From Streptomyces sp. NBC_00461 (lineage in GTDB: Bacteria > Actinomycetota > Actinomycetes > Streptomycetales > Streptomycetaceae), in NCBI RefSeq assembly GCF_036013935.1, contig NZ_CP107902.1, positions 3,815,001 through 3,879,000 on the forward strand: 64,000 nucleotides of DNA, read 5' to 3'. Below are positions 8,478 to 16,698 of the stretch, piece after piece. A program made the translations under genes and the position numbers. Within the stretch, counting starts at the first letter, position 1. Every line of letters begins with the position of its first letter. Below the pieces are notes generated by a model. It was not told the DNA's origin, ran no database searches, and saw only the letters and a program-made list of their open reading frames with translations.

Positions 8478-8537
8478 TCCCCGTCCCCGTCCCCGTCCCC
8501 GTCCCGGACCCGGTCCCGGACCCCGTTCCTGTCCCGT
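8478..8537. repeat. Ten tandem G/C-rich hexamers
   Basis: Four exact TCCCCG units are followed by six variants (TCCCGG, ACCCGG, TCCCGG, ACCCCG, TTCCTG, TCCCGT). The array fills the gap between the lipoprotein stop (8549) and the rdgB start (8460). Confidence 0.85.
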
Positions 8538-8548
8538 GGGACGGGCTG

Positions 8549-8956
8549 CTACGAGGTGCACACCTTGGTGAGTTCGCCGGCCGCGTCGGTGACCGGGCTG
8601 ATGTCCGGGGTGTTGTCGCCGTTCTTGACGGCCGTACGGACGTTGCCGACGGCCTTGTTCAGGTCGTCGACCGCCTTGTTGACGTCGGCGTTGTCGGTCT
8701 TGTCGCCTATCTTGTCGAGGTTCTTGTCGATGGAGGCGAGGGATTCGTCGAGCTGGCCGGGGTCGTTCGAGGCGTTCTCGACTGCCTGTTGGAGGTCGGT
8801 GACGCTGTCGGCGATGGTGTCGGCGGTCTGGACGCAGTCCAGGGCCTTGTCGACGGCGTCGCAGCCGGTGGTGAGGCCCACGGTCAGCCCGATGGCTGCC
8901 AGTGCTGCGACGGTGGTGGAGATGCGGCGACTGCGGCGGCCTCGGCTCGCGGCCAT
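8549..8956 (-). CDS. Small putative lipoprotein with helical mature part
   Basis: This 135-aa protein has an Arg-rich N-terminus, a hydrophobic stretch (VAALAAIGLTVGL) and a lipobox-like LTTGC, so it is probably exported and lipidated. The mature part is Asp/Asn/Ala-rich with heptad-like spacing (VTDLQQAVENASND, SLASIDKNLDKIGD), suggesting coiled-coil or helical bundles. There is one Cys in DCVQTAD and another in the C-terminal VCTS. The ATG at 8956 has GGGAGG 11 nt upstream. I do not recognise a function. It sits between rph and rdgB. Confidence 0.85.
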   Translation of the reverse strand: MAASRGRRSRRISTTVAALAAIGLTVGLTTGCDAVDKALDCVQTADTIADSVTDLQQAVENASNDPGQLDESLASIDKNLDKIGDKTDNADVNKAVDDLNKAVGNVRTAVKNGDNTPDISPVTDAAGELTKVCTS

Positions 8957-9098
8957 GACTGTGGTCCTCCCGTGTCCAGGCCCGTAGGCCCCCCGTGCTG
9001 GTCGGGCGCACGGTGGTGTGCCGTGCGCCCGCATCCGTACAGACGCGGGGGCGGGCGTCGGGGTTGCCCCGGCTGCCGCCCCTTTCTTGGTGCGTCCT

Positions 9099-9836
9099 TT
9101 ACTTTTCGAGGACCGTATCAAGAGCCTTGCGCTGAAGGACAGCGAGTTCTTCGCAGCCCGAAACGGCCAGGTCGAGAAGGGAGTTGAGCTCCTCGCGGGC
9201 GAAGGGCTCGGCCTCGGCGGTGCCCTGGACCTCGACGAAGCGGCCGTCGCCGGTGCAGACGACGTTCATGTCGGTGTCGGCCTTCACGTCCTCCACGTAG
9301 CAGAGGTCCAGGAGGGGGACGCCGCCGACGATGCCGACCGAGACGGCCGAGACCGTGCCGGTGAGCGGCTGGCGGCCGGCCTTGATCAGTTTCCTGCCCT
9401 GGGCCCAGGCGACGGCGTCGGCCAGGGCCACGTAGGCGCCCGTGATGGCCGCGGTGCGGGTGCCGCCGTCGGCCTGGAGGACGTCGCAGTCGAGGACGAT
9501 GGTGTTCTCGCCGAGCGCCTTGTAGTCGATGACGGCGCGCAGGGAGCGGCCGATGAGGCGGCTGATCTCGTGGGTGCGGCCGCCGATCTTGCCGCGTACG
9601 GACTCGCGGTCGCCGCGGGTGTTGGTGGCGCGGGGAAGCATGGAGTACTCGGCGGTGACCCAGCCCTCGCCGCTGCCCTTGCGCCAGCGGGGGACGCCTT
9701 CGGTGACGGAGGCGGTGCAGAAGACCTTGGTGTCGCCGAAGGAGACGAGGACGGAGCCTTCGGCGTGCTTGCTCCAGCCGCGTTCGATGGTGATCGGGCG
9801 GAGTTGTTCGGGGGTGCGACCGTCGATTCGAGACAT
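9099..9836 (-). CDS. rph: Ribonuclease PH
   Basis: This 245-aa phosphorolytic 3'-5' exoribonuclease trims tRNA 3' ends and forms hexameric rings. Characteristic segments are [51 protein letters not shown] and [18 protein letters not shown]. Length matches the family exactly. The ATG at 9836 is followed by the normal SRIDGR start. It probably heads an rph-lipoprotein-rdgB transcription unit. Confidence 0.97.
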   Translation of the reverse strand: MSRIDGRTPEQLRPITIERGWSKHAEGSVLVSFGDTKVFCTASVTEGVPRWRKGSGEGWVTAEYSMLPRATNTRGDRESVRGKIGGRTHEISRLIGRSLRAVIDYKALGENTIVLDCDVLQADGGTRTAAITGAYVALADAVAWAQGRKLIKAGRQPLTGTVSAVSVGIVGGVPLLDLCYVEDVKADTDMNVVCTGDGRFVEVQGTAEAEPFAREELNSLLDLAVSGCEELAVLQRKALDTVLEK

Positions 9837-9860
9837 GCGCCGAGCCTAGTCGCAGTAGCG

Positions 9861-9896
9861 GAAAGGGCCCCTCCCGCGGTGGGAAGGGGCCCTTTC
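9861..9896 (-). terminator. Terminator downstream of the PTS EIIB gene
   Basis: GAAAGGGCCCCTCCC and GGGAAGGGGCCCTTTC form a hairpin with one bulge. It lies between the EIIB stop (9942) and rph (9836), so it separates the two units. Confidence 0.75.
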
Positions 9897-9904
9897 ACGT
9901 GAAA

Positions 9905-9945
9905 CGGGGGTTCACGAACCGGGGGTTCACGAACCGGGGGTTCAC
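9905..9945. repeat. 15-bp tandem repeat spanning the EIIB stop codon
   Basis: CGGGGGTTCACGAAC occurs twice exactly, followed by an 11-nt partial copy whose TCA is the complement of the EIIB TGA stop. It looks like recent slippage of the gene's end. Confidence 0.8.
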
Positions 9946-10175
9946 ATCATGTCTTCGATCTCCGCTGCGATGGGGTCGGCGTCGGTGCCGATGACGACCT
10001 GGATCGCGGTGCCCATCTTGACGACGCCGTGTGCGCCGGCGGCCTTCAGGGCTGCCTCGTCGACCTTGCCGGCGTCGACGACCTCGGTGCGCAGGCGGGT
10101 GATGCAGCCCTCGACCTCTTCGATGTTGTCGATGCCGCCGAGCCCGGCAACGATCTTCTCAGCCTTGGTGGCCAT
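9942..10175 (-). CDS. nagF: PTS EIIB component, N-acetylglucosamine type (NagF-like)
   Basis: This 77-aa phosphocarrier passes phosphate from the general PTS proteins to sugar bound at the EIIC permease. The phosphorylated Cys is C24 in EGCITRLR, and the GVVKMGTAIQVVIG core is typical of glucose/GlcNAc EIIB. The ATG at 10175 with GGAG 7 nt upstream is preferred over one 18 nt earlier. It is transcribed divergently from the first EIIC gene, with a dre operator between them. From memory this matches NagF in S. coelicolor. Confidence 0.9.
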   Translation of the reverse strand: MATKAEKIVAGLGGIDNIEEVEGCITRLRTEVVDAGKVDEAALKAAGAHGVVKMGTAIQVVIGTDADPIAAEIEDMM

Positions 10176-10271
10176 TTCTGTCTCCTTACGCAACGCACGG
10201 TTGGCTCAACTTCGCGAGCGATTGCGTCGTGCGTACCGAAGGATGACGTCACAGCAGCCGTATCGCCCGTA

Positions 10272-10287
10272 ACTGGTCTACACCACC
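10272..10287. promoter_or_regulatory. dre site (DasR operator) between EIIB and EIIC
   Basis: ACTGGTCTACACCACC matches the DasR consensus ACTGGTCTAGACCACT at all but two positions. It lies between the divergent starts, where the GntR-type repressor DasR, which responds to GlcN-6-P, would control both. Confidence 0.85.
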
Positions 10288-10307
10288 TGACAGGCGGTCG
10301 CCAACCC

Positions 10308-11612
10308 ATGAGCGAGTCCATGAGTGCCGGCACCGGGGTCACGCCTGCACGCAGACGCTGGAACGCCTTGTTCCAGGGGCTGCAGAAGATGGGTCGCAGC
10401 CTCCAGCTCCCCATCGCGGTGTTGCCGGCCGCGGGCATCCTGAACCGGCTCGGTCAGCCGGACGTGTTCGGGGCCGACGGGCTGGGGTGGACGAACGTCT
10501 CGAAGGTGATGGCCGGTGCGGGCGGCGCGCTGCTCGACGGTCAGCTGGGTCTGCCGTTGTTGTTCTGCGTGGGCGTGTCCATCGGCATGGCGAAGAAGGC
10601 GGACGGGTCGACGGCGCTGGCGGCGGTGGCGGGGTTTCTCGTCTACTACAACGTGCTGCTGCAGTTTCCGAAGGACTGCCCCGCCGGTTCGACGGCGGTC
10701 ACCGGCATCGGCTGCCAGGCCACGGTCGACCAGTCGGTGGTGGCGTTCACTTTCCAGAACCCGGGTGTCTTCGGCGGCATCGTCATGGGTCTGCTGACGG
10801 CCTTCTTCTGGCAGCGCTATCACCGCACCAAGCTGGTGGACTGGCTCGGGTTCTTCAACGGGCGGCGGCTGGTCCCGATCATCATGGCGTTCGTGGCGAT
10901 CGCGTTCGCGGCGTTGTGCCTGTGGATCTGGCCGCCGATCGGTGACGGGCTGGAGAGTTTCTCCGACTGGCTGAGTGATCTGGGCGCCTGGGGCGCGGGC
11001 GTTTTCGGTGTCGCGAACCGGGCGCTGCTGGTGATCGGCCTGCACCAGTTCCTGAACGTGCCCATCTGGTTCCAGTTCGGCAGCTACACGAAGCCGGACG
11101 GGTCGGTCGTCCACGGCGACATCAACATGTTCCTGGCGGGCGATCCGAACGCGGGCCAGTTCACCTCGGGTTTCTTCCCGATCATGATGTTCGCGCTGCC
11201 GGCGGCGGCGCTGGCGATCACGCACTGTGCGAAGCCGAACCGACGGAAGGAGATCGGCGGGCTGATGCTGTCCGTCGCCCTGACGTCGTTCGTCACGGGG
11301 ATCACCGAGCCGATCGAGTACTCGTTCCTGTTCGTCGCGCCGGTGCTGTACGCGATCCATGCGGTGCTGACGGGTGCGTCGATGGCGGTGACGTGGGGGC
11401 TCGGGGTGCACGACGGCTTCAGCTTCTCGGCCGGTCTCATCGACTACATCATCAACTGGAACCTGGCGACGAAACCGTGGGCGATCATCCCGATCGGCCT
11501 GTGCTTCGCCGCCGTGTACTACGTGATCTTCCGTTTCGCGATCACGAGGTTCGATCTGAAGACTCCTGGGCGGGAGCCGGAGGATGAGCGGGAGGACGTC
11601 ACGAAGGCCTGA
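10308..11612 (+). CDS. nagE1: PTS EIIC permease, GlcNAc family, first copy (NagE1-like)
   Basis: This 434-aa polytopic membrane protein of the glucose/GlcNAc EIIC family would carry the sugar through the membrane while it is phosphorylated by EIIB. LQKMGRSLQLPIAVLPAAG at residues 21-40 is the family start; GMAKKADGSTALAAVAGF and TGITEPIEYSFLF (the conserved EPIEF/Y sugar-site motif) are present. No EIIA or EIIB domain is fused. The ATG at 10308 lacks a good Shine-Dalgarno; the next ATG at 10320 is an alternative. It is closely related to the next gene. S. coelicolor NagE1 is not the main GlcNAc carrier, by memory. Confidence 0.9.
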   Translation: MSESMSAGTGVTPARRRWNALFQGLQKMGRSLQLPIAVLPAAGILNRLGQPDVFGADGLGWTNVSKVMAGAGGALLDGQLGLPLLFCVGVSIGMAKKADGSTALAAVAGFLVYYNVLLQFPKDCPAGSTAVTGIGCQATVDQSVVAFTFQNPGVFGGIVMGLLTAFFWQRYHRTKLVDWLGFFNGRRLVPIIMAFVAIAFAALCLWIWPPIGDGLESFSDWLSDLGAWGAGVFGVANRALLVIGLHQFLNVPIWFQFGSYTKPDGSVVHGDINMFLAGDPNAGQFTSGFFPIMMFALPAAALAITHCAKPNRRKEIGGLMLSVALTSFVTGITEPIEYSFLFVAPVLYAIHAVLTGASMAVTWGLGVHDGFSFSAGLIDYIINWNLATKPWAIIPIGLCFAAVYYVIFRFAITRFDLKTPGREPEDEREDVTKA

Positions 11613-11638
11613 CAAGGGCCGTACACCAGAAGGAAGTT

Positions 11639-11667
11639 GGGCCCTCGGACCGCCGGTCCGGGGGCCT
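11639..11667 (+). terminator. Hairpin after first EIIC gene
   Basis: GGCCCTCGGACC and GGTCCGGGGGCC are separated by GCC and followed by TTCGT. It probably separates the two EIIC transcripts. Confidence 0.7.
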
Positions 11668-11773
11668 TCGTCATGCCGTGCGAGGGCTGAGGGAAGATCG
11701 TTCGAGCTGCACGGCGCGTAGCGCTCCGGTTGCAGAATTCGCGGGTTCCTTTATGCGGACTTCATCTGCTACA

Positions 11774-11806
11774 ACAGGTCTACACCACTGAGTGGTGTAG
11801 ACCACC
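11774..11806. promoter_or_regulatory. Two back-to-back dre sites before second EIIC
   Basis: ACAGGTCTACACCACT (11774-11789) and AGTGGTGTAGACCACC (11791-11806) are DasR half-palindromes set one base apart, so that the whole is itself a large inverted repeat. They lie 19 bp before the EIIC start and should give tight DasR repression. Confidence 0.85.
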
Positions 11807-11824
11807 ACCCGATGGAGGAAGTCT

Positions 11825-13141
11825 ATGAGCACCGCCACCGCGCCAACGGCGGCCCCCACGAAGAAGTGGGGATCAGGCCTGATCCAGGGCCTGCAGAAGG
11901 TAGGCCGCAGCCTGCAGCTTCCGATCGCCGTGCTGCCGGCGGCGGGTCTCCTGATGCGCCTGGGCCAGCCCGACGTCAAGGAAAAGCTGCACCTCCCGAC
12001 TGACGTCGCGAAGGTCTTCGCCGGAGCCGGCGGCGTCCTGTTCGACAGCTCCTTCGGGCTTCCGCTGCTGTTCTGCATAGGTGTGGCCATCGGCTTCGCG
12101 AAGAAGGCCGACGGCTCGACGGCACTCGCGGCCGTGGTCAGCTTCCTCACCTACTACGCGGTGATCCACCAGTTCCCGATCAAGGACGGGCACGAGGGCG
12201 CCACCTACACGCCGGTCGCTCCCTTCGGCGGCTTCTGGCAGAAGGGCCACGAGGCCGCCACGGCCGCGACCTTCCAGAACCCGGGCGTGCTCGGGGGCAT
12301 CATCATCGGTCTGCTGACCGCCGTTCTGTGGCAGCGCTACCACCGCAAGAAGCTCGTGGACTGGCTCGGCTTCTTCAACGGCCGCAGGCTGGTGCCGATC
12401 ATCATGGCCGTCGTCGGAGCCGCCCTCGGTGTTCTGGTCGTCCTCGGCTGGCAGCCCATCGGTGACGTCCTCACCAGCTTCGGTGAGTGGATGACCGGGC
12501 TCGGTTCCTTCGGCGCGGCCCTCTTCGGTCTCATCAACCGTGCGCTGATCCCGATCGGCATGCACCAGTTCGTGAACTCGGTGGCCTGGTTCCAGATCGG
12601 CGACTACACCAACTCCGCCGGCACCGTCTTCCACGGCGACCTGCCACGCTTCTTCGCGGGCGACCCGCACGCGGGTATGTTCATGACCGGGTTCTTCCCG
12701 ATCATGATGTTCGGCCTGCCGGCCGCCGCGCTGGCCATCGCGCACTCGGCTCGCCCCGAGCGCCGCAAGGCCGTGATGGGCATGATGGTGTCGCTGGCGC
12801 TGACGTCGTTCGTCACCGGTGTCACCGAGCCGATCGAGTTCTCGTTCATGTTCATCGCCCCGGTGCTGTACGCGATCCACGCGGTGCTCACCGCACTGTC
12901 GATGGCCGTGACGTGGGCGCTGGGCATGCACATGGGCTTCAGCTTCTCGGCCGGTCTGACCGACGTGCTGATCAACTGGGGCATCTCCACCAAGCCCTGG
13001 CTGCTGATCCCGGTCGGGCTCGCCTTCGGCGCGATCTACTACGTCGTCTTCCGCTTCGCGATCACCAGGTTCAACCTCCCGACCCCGGGCCGCGAGTCCG
13101 ACGAGGAGTTGGCGGAACTGCAGAAGGCCGAGGCCAAGTAG
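11825..13141 (+). CDS. nagE2: PTS EIIC permease, GlcNAc-specific (NagE2-like)
   Basis: This 438-aa polytopic permease shares LQKVGRSLQLPIAVLPAAG, KKADGSTALAAV, FFNGRRLVPIIMA and TGVTEPIEFSFMF with the preceding gene. A GGAGG 7 nt before the ATG and double dre operators suggest the better expressed copy. In S. coelicolor, NagE2 is the GlcNAc transporter working with NagF (known from that species, recalled). The tail after residue 415 is charged and cytoplasmic. A hairpin terminator follows. Confidence 0.93.
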   Translation: MSTATAPTAAPTKKWGSGLIQGLQKVGRSLQLPIAVLPAAGLLMRLGQPDVKEKLHLPTDVAKVFAGAGGVLFDSSFGLPLLFCIGVAIGFAKKADGSTALAAVVSFLTYYAVIHQFPIKDGHEGATYTPVAPFGGFWQKGHEAATAATFQNPGVLGGIIIGLLTAVLWQRYHRKKLVDWLGFFNGRRLVPIIMAVVGAALGVLVVLGWQPIGDVLTSFGEWMTGLGSFGAALFGLINRALIPIGMHQFVNSVAWFQIGDYTNSAGTVFHGDLPRFFAGDPHAGMFMTGFFPIMMFGLPAAALAIAHSARPERRKAVMGMMVSLALTSFVTGVTEPIEFSFMFIAPVLYAIHAVLTALSMAVTWALGMHMGFSFSAGLTDVLINWGISTKPWLLIPVGLAFGAIYYVVFRFAITRFNLPTPGRESDEELAELQKAEAK

Positions 13142-13164
13142 TCCCGCCCCGCCCAGCACGCACG

Positions 13165-13199
13165 AAGGCTCCTGGAACACTTCGTTCCGGGAGCCTTTG
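13165..13199 (+). terminator. Intrinsic terminator after nagE2
   Basis: AAGGCTCCTGGAAC and GTTCCGGGAGCCTTT form a stem around ACTTC. On the other strand it can also serve the converging MBL gene. Confidence 0.85.
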
Positions 13200-13212
13200 T
13201 GATGTTCGGCCT

Positions 13213-13965
13213 CTAGATCTCGTACGACCGCCTCGGCGCCGCCAGGTCAACCGGTCCGGCGAACACCGAGCGGGCGTCGGCCAGGTTGGTCTGGGGGTCG
13301 GTCCACGGGGGGATGTGGGTGAGGACCAGGCGGCGGGCGCCTGCTCTGGCCGCCGTCTCTCCCGCCTCGCGGCCGTTGAGGTGGAGGTCGGGGATGTTCT
13401 CCTTGCCGTGGGTGAACGCGGCCTCACACAGGAACAGGTCCGTGTCGCGGGCGAGTTCGTCCAGGGCGGGGCTGATGCCCGTGTCGCCGGAGTACGTCAG
13501 GGACGTCCCACCGTGCTCGACGCGGATGCCGTACGCCTCGACGGGATGGGCCACGCGTTCCGTGTGCACCGTGAACGGGCCGATCTCGAACGTGGACGGC
13601 TTGACCGTGTGGAAGTCGAAGACCTCGCTCATCGAGGAGGCGGTGGGGGTGTCGGCGTAGGCCGTGGTGAGGCGGTGCTCGGTGCCTTCGGGGCCGTAGA
13701 CCGGGAGGGGGTCGCAGCGGCCGCCGTCGTGGCGGTAGTAGCGCGCGACGAAGTACGCGCACATGTCGATGCAGTGATCGGCGTGCAGATGGCTGAGGAA
13801 GATCGCGTCGAGGTCGTAGAGACCGCAGTGGCGCTGCAGCTCGCCAAGGGCGCCGTTGCCCATGTCGAGGAGCAGCCGGAAGCCGTCGGCCTCTACGAGG
13901 TAGCTCGAACAGGCCGATTCCGCGGACGGGAACGACCCCGAGCAACCGACGACGGTGAGCTTCAT
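13213..13965 (-). CDS. MBL-fold metal-dependent hydrolase
   Basis: This 250-aa metallo-beta-lactamase-fold protein is of the RNase Z/cyclic phosphodiesterase-like group. The metal motif HLHADHCIDM (HxHxDH), the later SGDTG aspartate and the C-terminal LTHIPPWTD histidine are all present, so it should be active. The start MKLTVVGCSGSFPS is typical, and the ATG at 13965 follows GGAGG. Substrate unknown; phosphodiester or lactone are likely. It converges on nagE2 and diverges from the MazF-like gene. Confidence 0.9.
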   Translation of the reverse strand: MKLTVVGCSGSFPSAESACSSYLVEADGFRLLLDMGNGALGELQRHCGLYDLDAIFLSHLHADHCIDMCAYFVARYYRHDGGRCDPLPVYGPEGTEHRLTTAYADTPTASSMSEVFDFHTVKPSTFEIGPFTVHTERVAHPVEAYGIRVEHGGTSLTYSGDTGISPALDELARDTDLFLCEAAFTHGKENIPDLHLNGREAGETAARAGARRLVLTHIPPWTDPQTNLADARSVFAGPVDLAAPRRSYEI

Positions 13966-14198
13966 AAAGCAGAAACCTCCGCTGGCGGGAACTTTTCCGG
14001 GAAGGAGACGGGGGTCGTGCGGTTTGTCGAGCGTAAGGCGCAAAACCCTGGGTCGCTCCTCCGGCAAGGGCTGTTGTGGGCGAACTCACCTGTGGTGTCA
14101 CCGGTTCGGCTGGATGCGGGGCGGGTGAGGCGCGAGTTGGGGTGCACGGGTTTGAAAGGGGGCGCGCGTCGCTGATTGCGCGCCGGTACGGTCTCCGT

Positions 14199-14651
14199 AT
14201 GGACACGTCATGGTGGTTGGCGCTGGCGGCGGTGGTCCTGCTCGCGCTGGTCGCCACGCTCGTCGACGGCTGGGGGCGGGGGCGGCGGCCCGCGGGGCGG
14301 CGGACGCGTCCGCCGGGGAGGCCGGAGGCGCGGAAGGCGACACGGCCGCGGCCGGCGGAGATCTGGTGGGCGAACGTGCCCTACGAGGACGGGCCCGGTG
14401 TCAAGGACCGGCCCTGTCTGGTGCTGGTGGTGCACGGGGAGCGCGCGGTCGTCGCGAAGATCACCAGCAAGTACCACGACGAGCGGCGGGGGGTGATCCC
14501 GCTGCCTCCCGGTGCCGTGGGTGACGCGCAGGGGCGCGCGAGCTTCCTGGAGACGGACGAGCTGCGCGAGGTGCCGGTGTGGGACTTCCGCCGGCGGGTG
14601 GGTGTGGTGGACCCGGTCCTGTGGGACCAGGTCCGTCACCTGGCGACATAG
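14199..14651 (+). CDS. Membrane-anchored PemK/MazF-like protein
   Basis: This 150-aa protein starts with a transmembrane helix (WWLALAAVVLLALVATLV, residues 5-22), then an Arg/Pro-rich linker, then a PemK/MazF-type beta-barrel: EIWWANVPYEDGPGVKDRPCLVLVV is the usual toxin start (E.W..PY..G...K.RP.LV), followed by AKITSKYH. No antitoxin-sized frame precedes it. The family is endoribonuclease toxins in general, but solitary membrane-linked forms in actinobacteria may have other roles, so RNase activity is inference. Confidence 0.8.
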   Translation: MDTSWWLALAAVVLLALVATLVDGWGRGRRPAGRRTRPPGRPEARKATRPRPAEIWWANVPYEDGPGVKDRPCLVLVVHGERAVVAKITSKYHDERRGVIPLPPGAVGDAQGRASFLETDELREVPVWDFRRRVGVVDPVLWDQVRHLAT

Positions 14652-14700
14652 CTCCCGGGCACGGAATCCCCGTCAGGACATCGCGCTCAGGAAATCCCCG

Positions 14701-15657
<957 letters not shown>

Positions 15658-15936
15658 TCAGGCCATGCCGCCGGCCACGGCCGGCAGGATCGTCACGTTG
15701 TCGCCGTCGGCGAGCTTGGTGTTGATGCCTTCGAGGAAGCGGACGTCCTCGTCGTTCAGGTAGACGTTGACGAAGCGGCGCAGCTCGCCGGCGTCCACGA
15801 TGCGGGCCTGGATGCCCGCGTGCCGGGTCTCGAGGTCGGCGAAGAGCTCTGCGAGGGTGTCCCCGTTGCCCTCCACCGCCTTCTGGCCGTCGGTGTAGGT
15901 GCGGAGGATGGTGGGGATGCGGACCTCGATGGCCAT
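15658..15936 (-). CDS. cysO: CysO, MoaD/ThiS-like sulfur carrier protein
   Basis: This 92-aa ubiquitin-like protein carries sulfur as a C-terminal thiocarboxylate for CysM. The beta-grasp pattern is VRIPTILRTYTDGQ, FVNVYLNDEDVRFLEG and the C-terminal GDNVTILPAVAGG. Unusually, Met-Ala follows the Gly-Gly, so two residues must be removed before activation; the adjacent Mec protease is the obvious candidate. AGGAG lies 9 nt before the ATG at 15936. It follows a leader peptide whose translation may control this gene. Confidence 0.95.
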   Translation of the reverse strand: MAIEVRIPTILRTYTDGQKAVEGNGDTLAELFADLETRHAGIQARIVDAGELRRFVNVYLNDEDVRFLEGINTKLADGDNVTILPAVAGGMA

Positions 15937-16024
15937 GGTGGCGGGCTCCTGTCGGGAAGTGTTCTGGTCGGTGGGCGCACGACGACGCGCGCCGCGGCTC
16001 ACGGCCGTACGGCGGCAGGGAACG

Positions 16025-16120
16025 TCAACAGATGGCGCTGTTCAGCCTGCACAGGTCGACGTGCAGCCGCGCCACGAGCAGCACGCTCGGCGCCTTGTCG
16101 CTCACGTCGTCCACAACCAT
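16025..16120 (-). CDS. Cysteine-type leader peptide upstream of cysO-cysM
   Basis: This 31-aa peptide ends ARLHVDLCRLNSAIC. The RxHVDLxR core and terminal Cys match the short actinobacterial leader peptides seen before sulfur-metabolism genes. Two Cys codons, one next to the stop, would sense Cys-tRNA. There is no Shine-Dalgarno; a TACGAT hexamer sits exactly 6 nt before the ATG, so the mRNA probably begins at the A of ATG (leaderless). Between its stop and cysO are 88 nt with pairing arms (GGCGC/GCGCC). Control by attenuation is inferred. Confidence 0.75.
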   Translation of the reverse strand: MVVDDVSDKAPSVLLVARLHVDLCRLNSAIC

Positions 16121-16126
16121 GGGCTC

Positions 16127-16132
16127 ATCGTA
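16127..16132 (-). promoter_or_regulatory. -10 element for a leaderless leader-peptide transcript
   Basis: On the minus strand TACGAT is followed by six bases and then the ATG of the leader peptide, the spacing of a transcript starting at the start codon. No good -35 is visible. Confidence 0.6.
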
Positions 16133-16199
16133 TCGATTCCCGATCCCGGTCCCGGAGTGTGATCTCGCATGCTGGATGAATTCTGACCGAATTGCGAGA

Positions 16200-16622
16200 T
16201 CAGTACCCCTCTACGACCGTGACCTCCTCCTCCGTGACCTCGCCCTCCACGATGCGGTACGAGCGGAACTGGAAGTCGCCGAGGCCGTCGGTGTCCGCCG
16301 TCGACACCAGGACGTAGTGGGCGCCCGGCTCGTTGGCGTACGAGATGTCGGTGCGGGAGGGGTAGGCCTCGGTCGCCGTGTGCGAGTGGTAGATGACCAC
16401 CGGCTCCTCGTCGCGGTCGTCCATCTCGCGGTAGAGCTTGAGCAGATCACCGGAGTCGAACTCGTAGAACGTGGGCGACATGGCCGCGTTCAGCATCGGG
16501 ATGAAGCGCTCGGGGCGGTCCGAACCGGCCGGGCCCGCGACGACGCCGCACGCCTCATCGGGGTGGTCCTTGCGCGCGTGCGCGACGATCTGGTCGACGA
16601 GGGCCTGGGTGATGGTCAGCAT
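16200..16622 (-). CDS. mec: Mec, JAMM/MPN metalloprotease releasing cysteine from CysO
   Basis: This 140-aa zinc protease of the M67 family cleaves the CysO-cysteine adduct to free cysteine. The JAMM residues are E23 in PDEACG and H79, H81, S89 and D92 in YHSHTATEAYPSRTD, all intact. Gene order mec-cysO-cysM matches Mycobacterium tuberculosis. A promoter with leader peptide lies between mec and cysO, so cysO-cysM can be controlled separately. A 9-bp inverted repeat (GATCTCGCA, 16161; TGCGAGATC, 16193) overlaps its stop. Confidence 0.95.
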   Translation of the reverse strand: MLTITQALVDQIVAHARKDHPDEACGVVAGPAGSDRPERFIPMLNAAMSPTFYEFDSGDLLKLYREMDDRDEEPVVIYHSHTATEAYPSRTDISYANEPGAHYVLVSTADTDGLGDFQFRSYRIVEGEVTEEEVTVVEGY

Positions 16623-16642
16623 GTTCGCCAGGATATGCAGAA

Positions 16643-16679
16643 GGGCCGTCCCGTACCGAGGGGTGGTACGGGACGGCCC
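16643..16679 (-). terminator. Terminator of the amino-acid permease gene
   Basis: A perfect 15-bp stem (GGGCCGTCCCGTACC with GGTACGGGACGGCCC) and 7-nt loop lie 20 bp beyond the permease stop. Confidence 0.85.
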
Positions 16680-16698
16680 GGATGCCGGACGTGACCTG

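Noticed and set aside
12487..14175. A 562-codon plus-strand frame across nagE2 and the MBL gene
   Set aside because: It runs out of frame over nagE2 and antisense to the MBL hydrolase, both clearly real.
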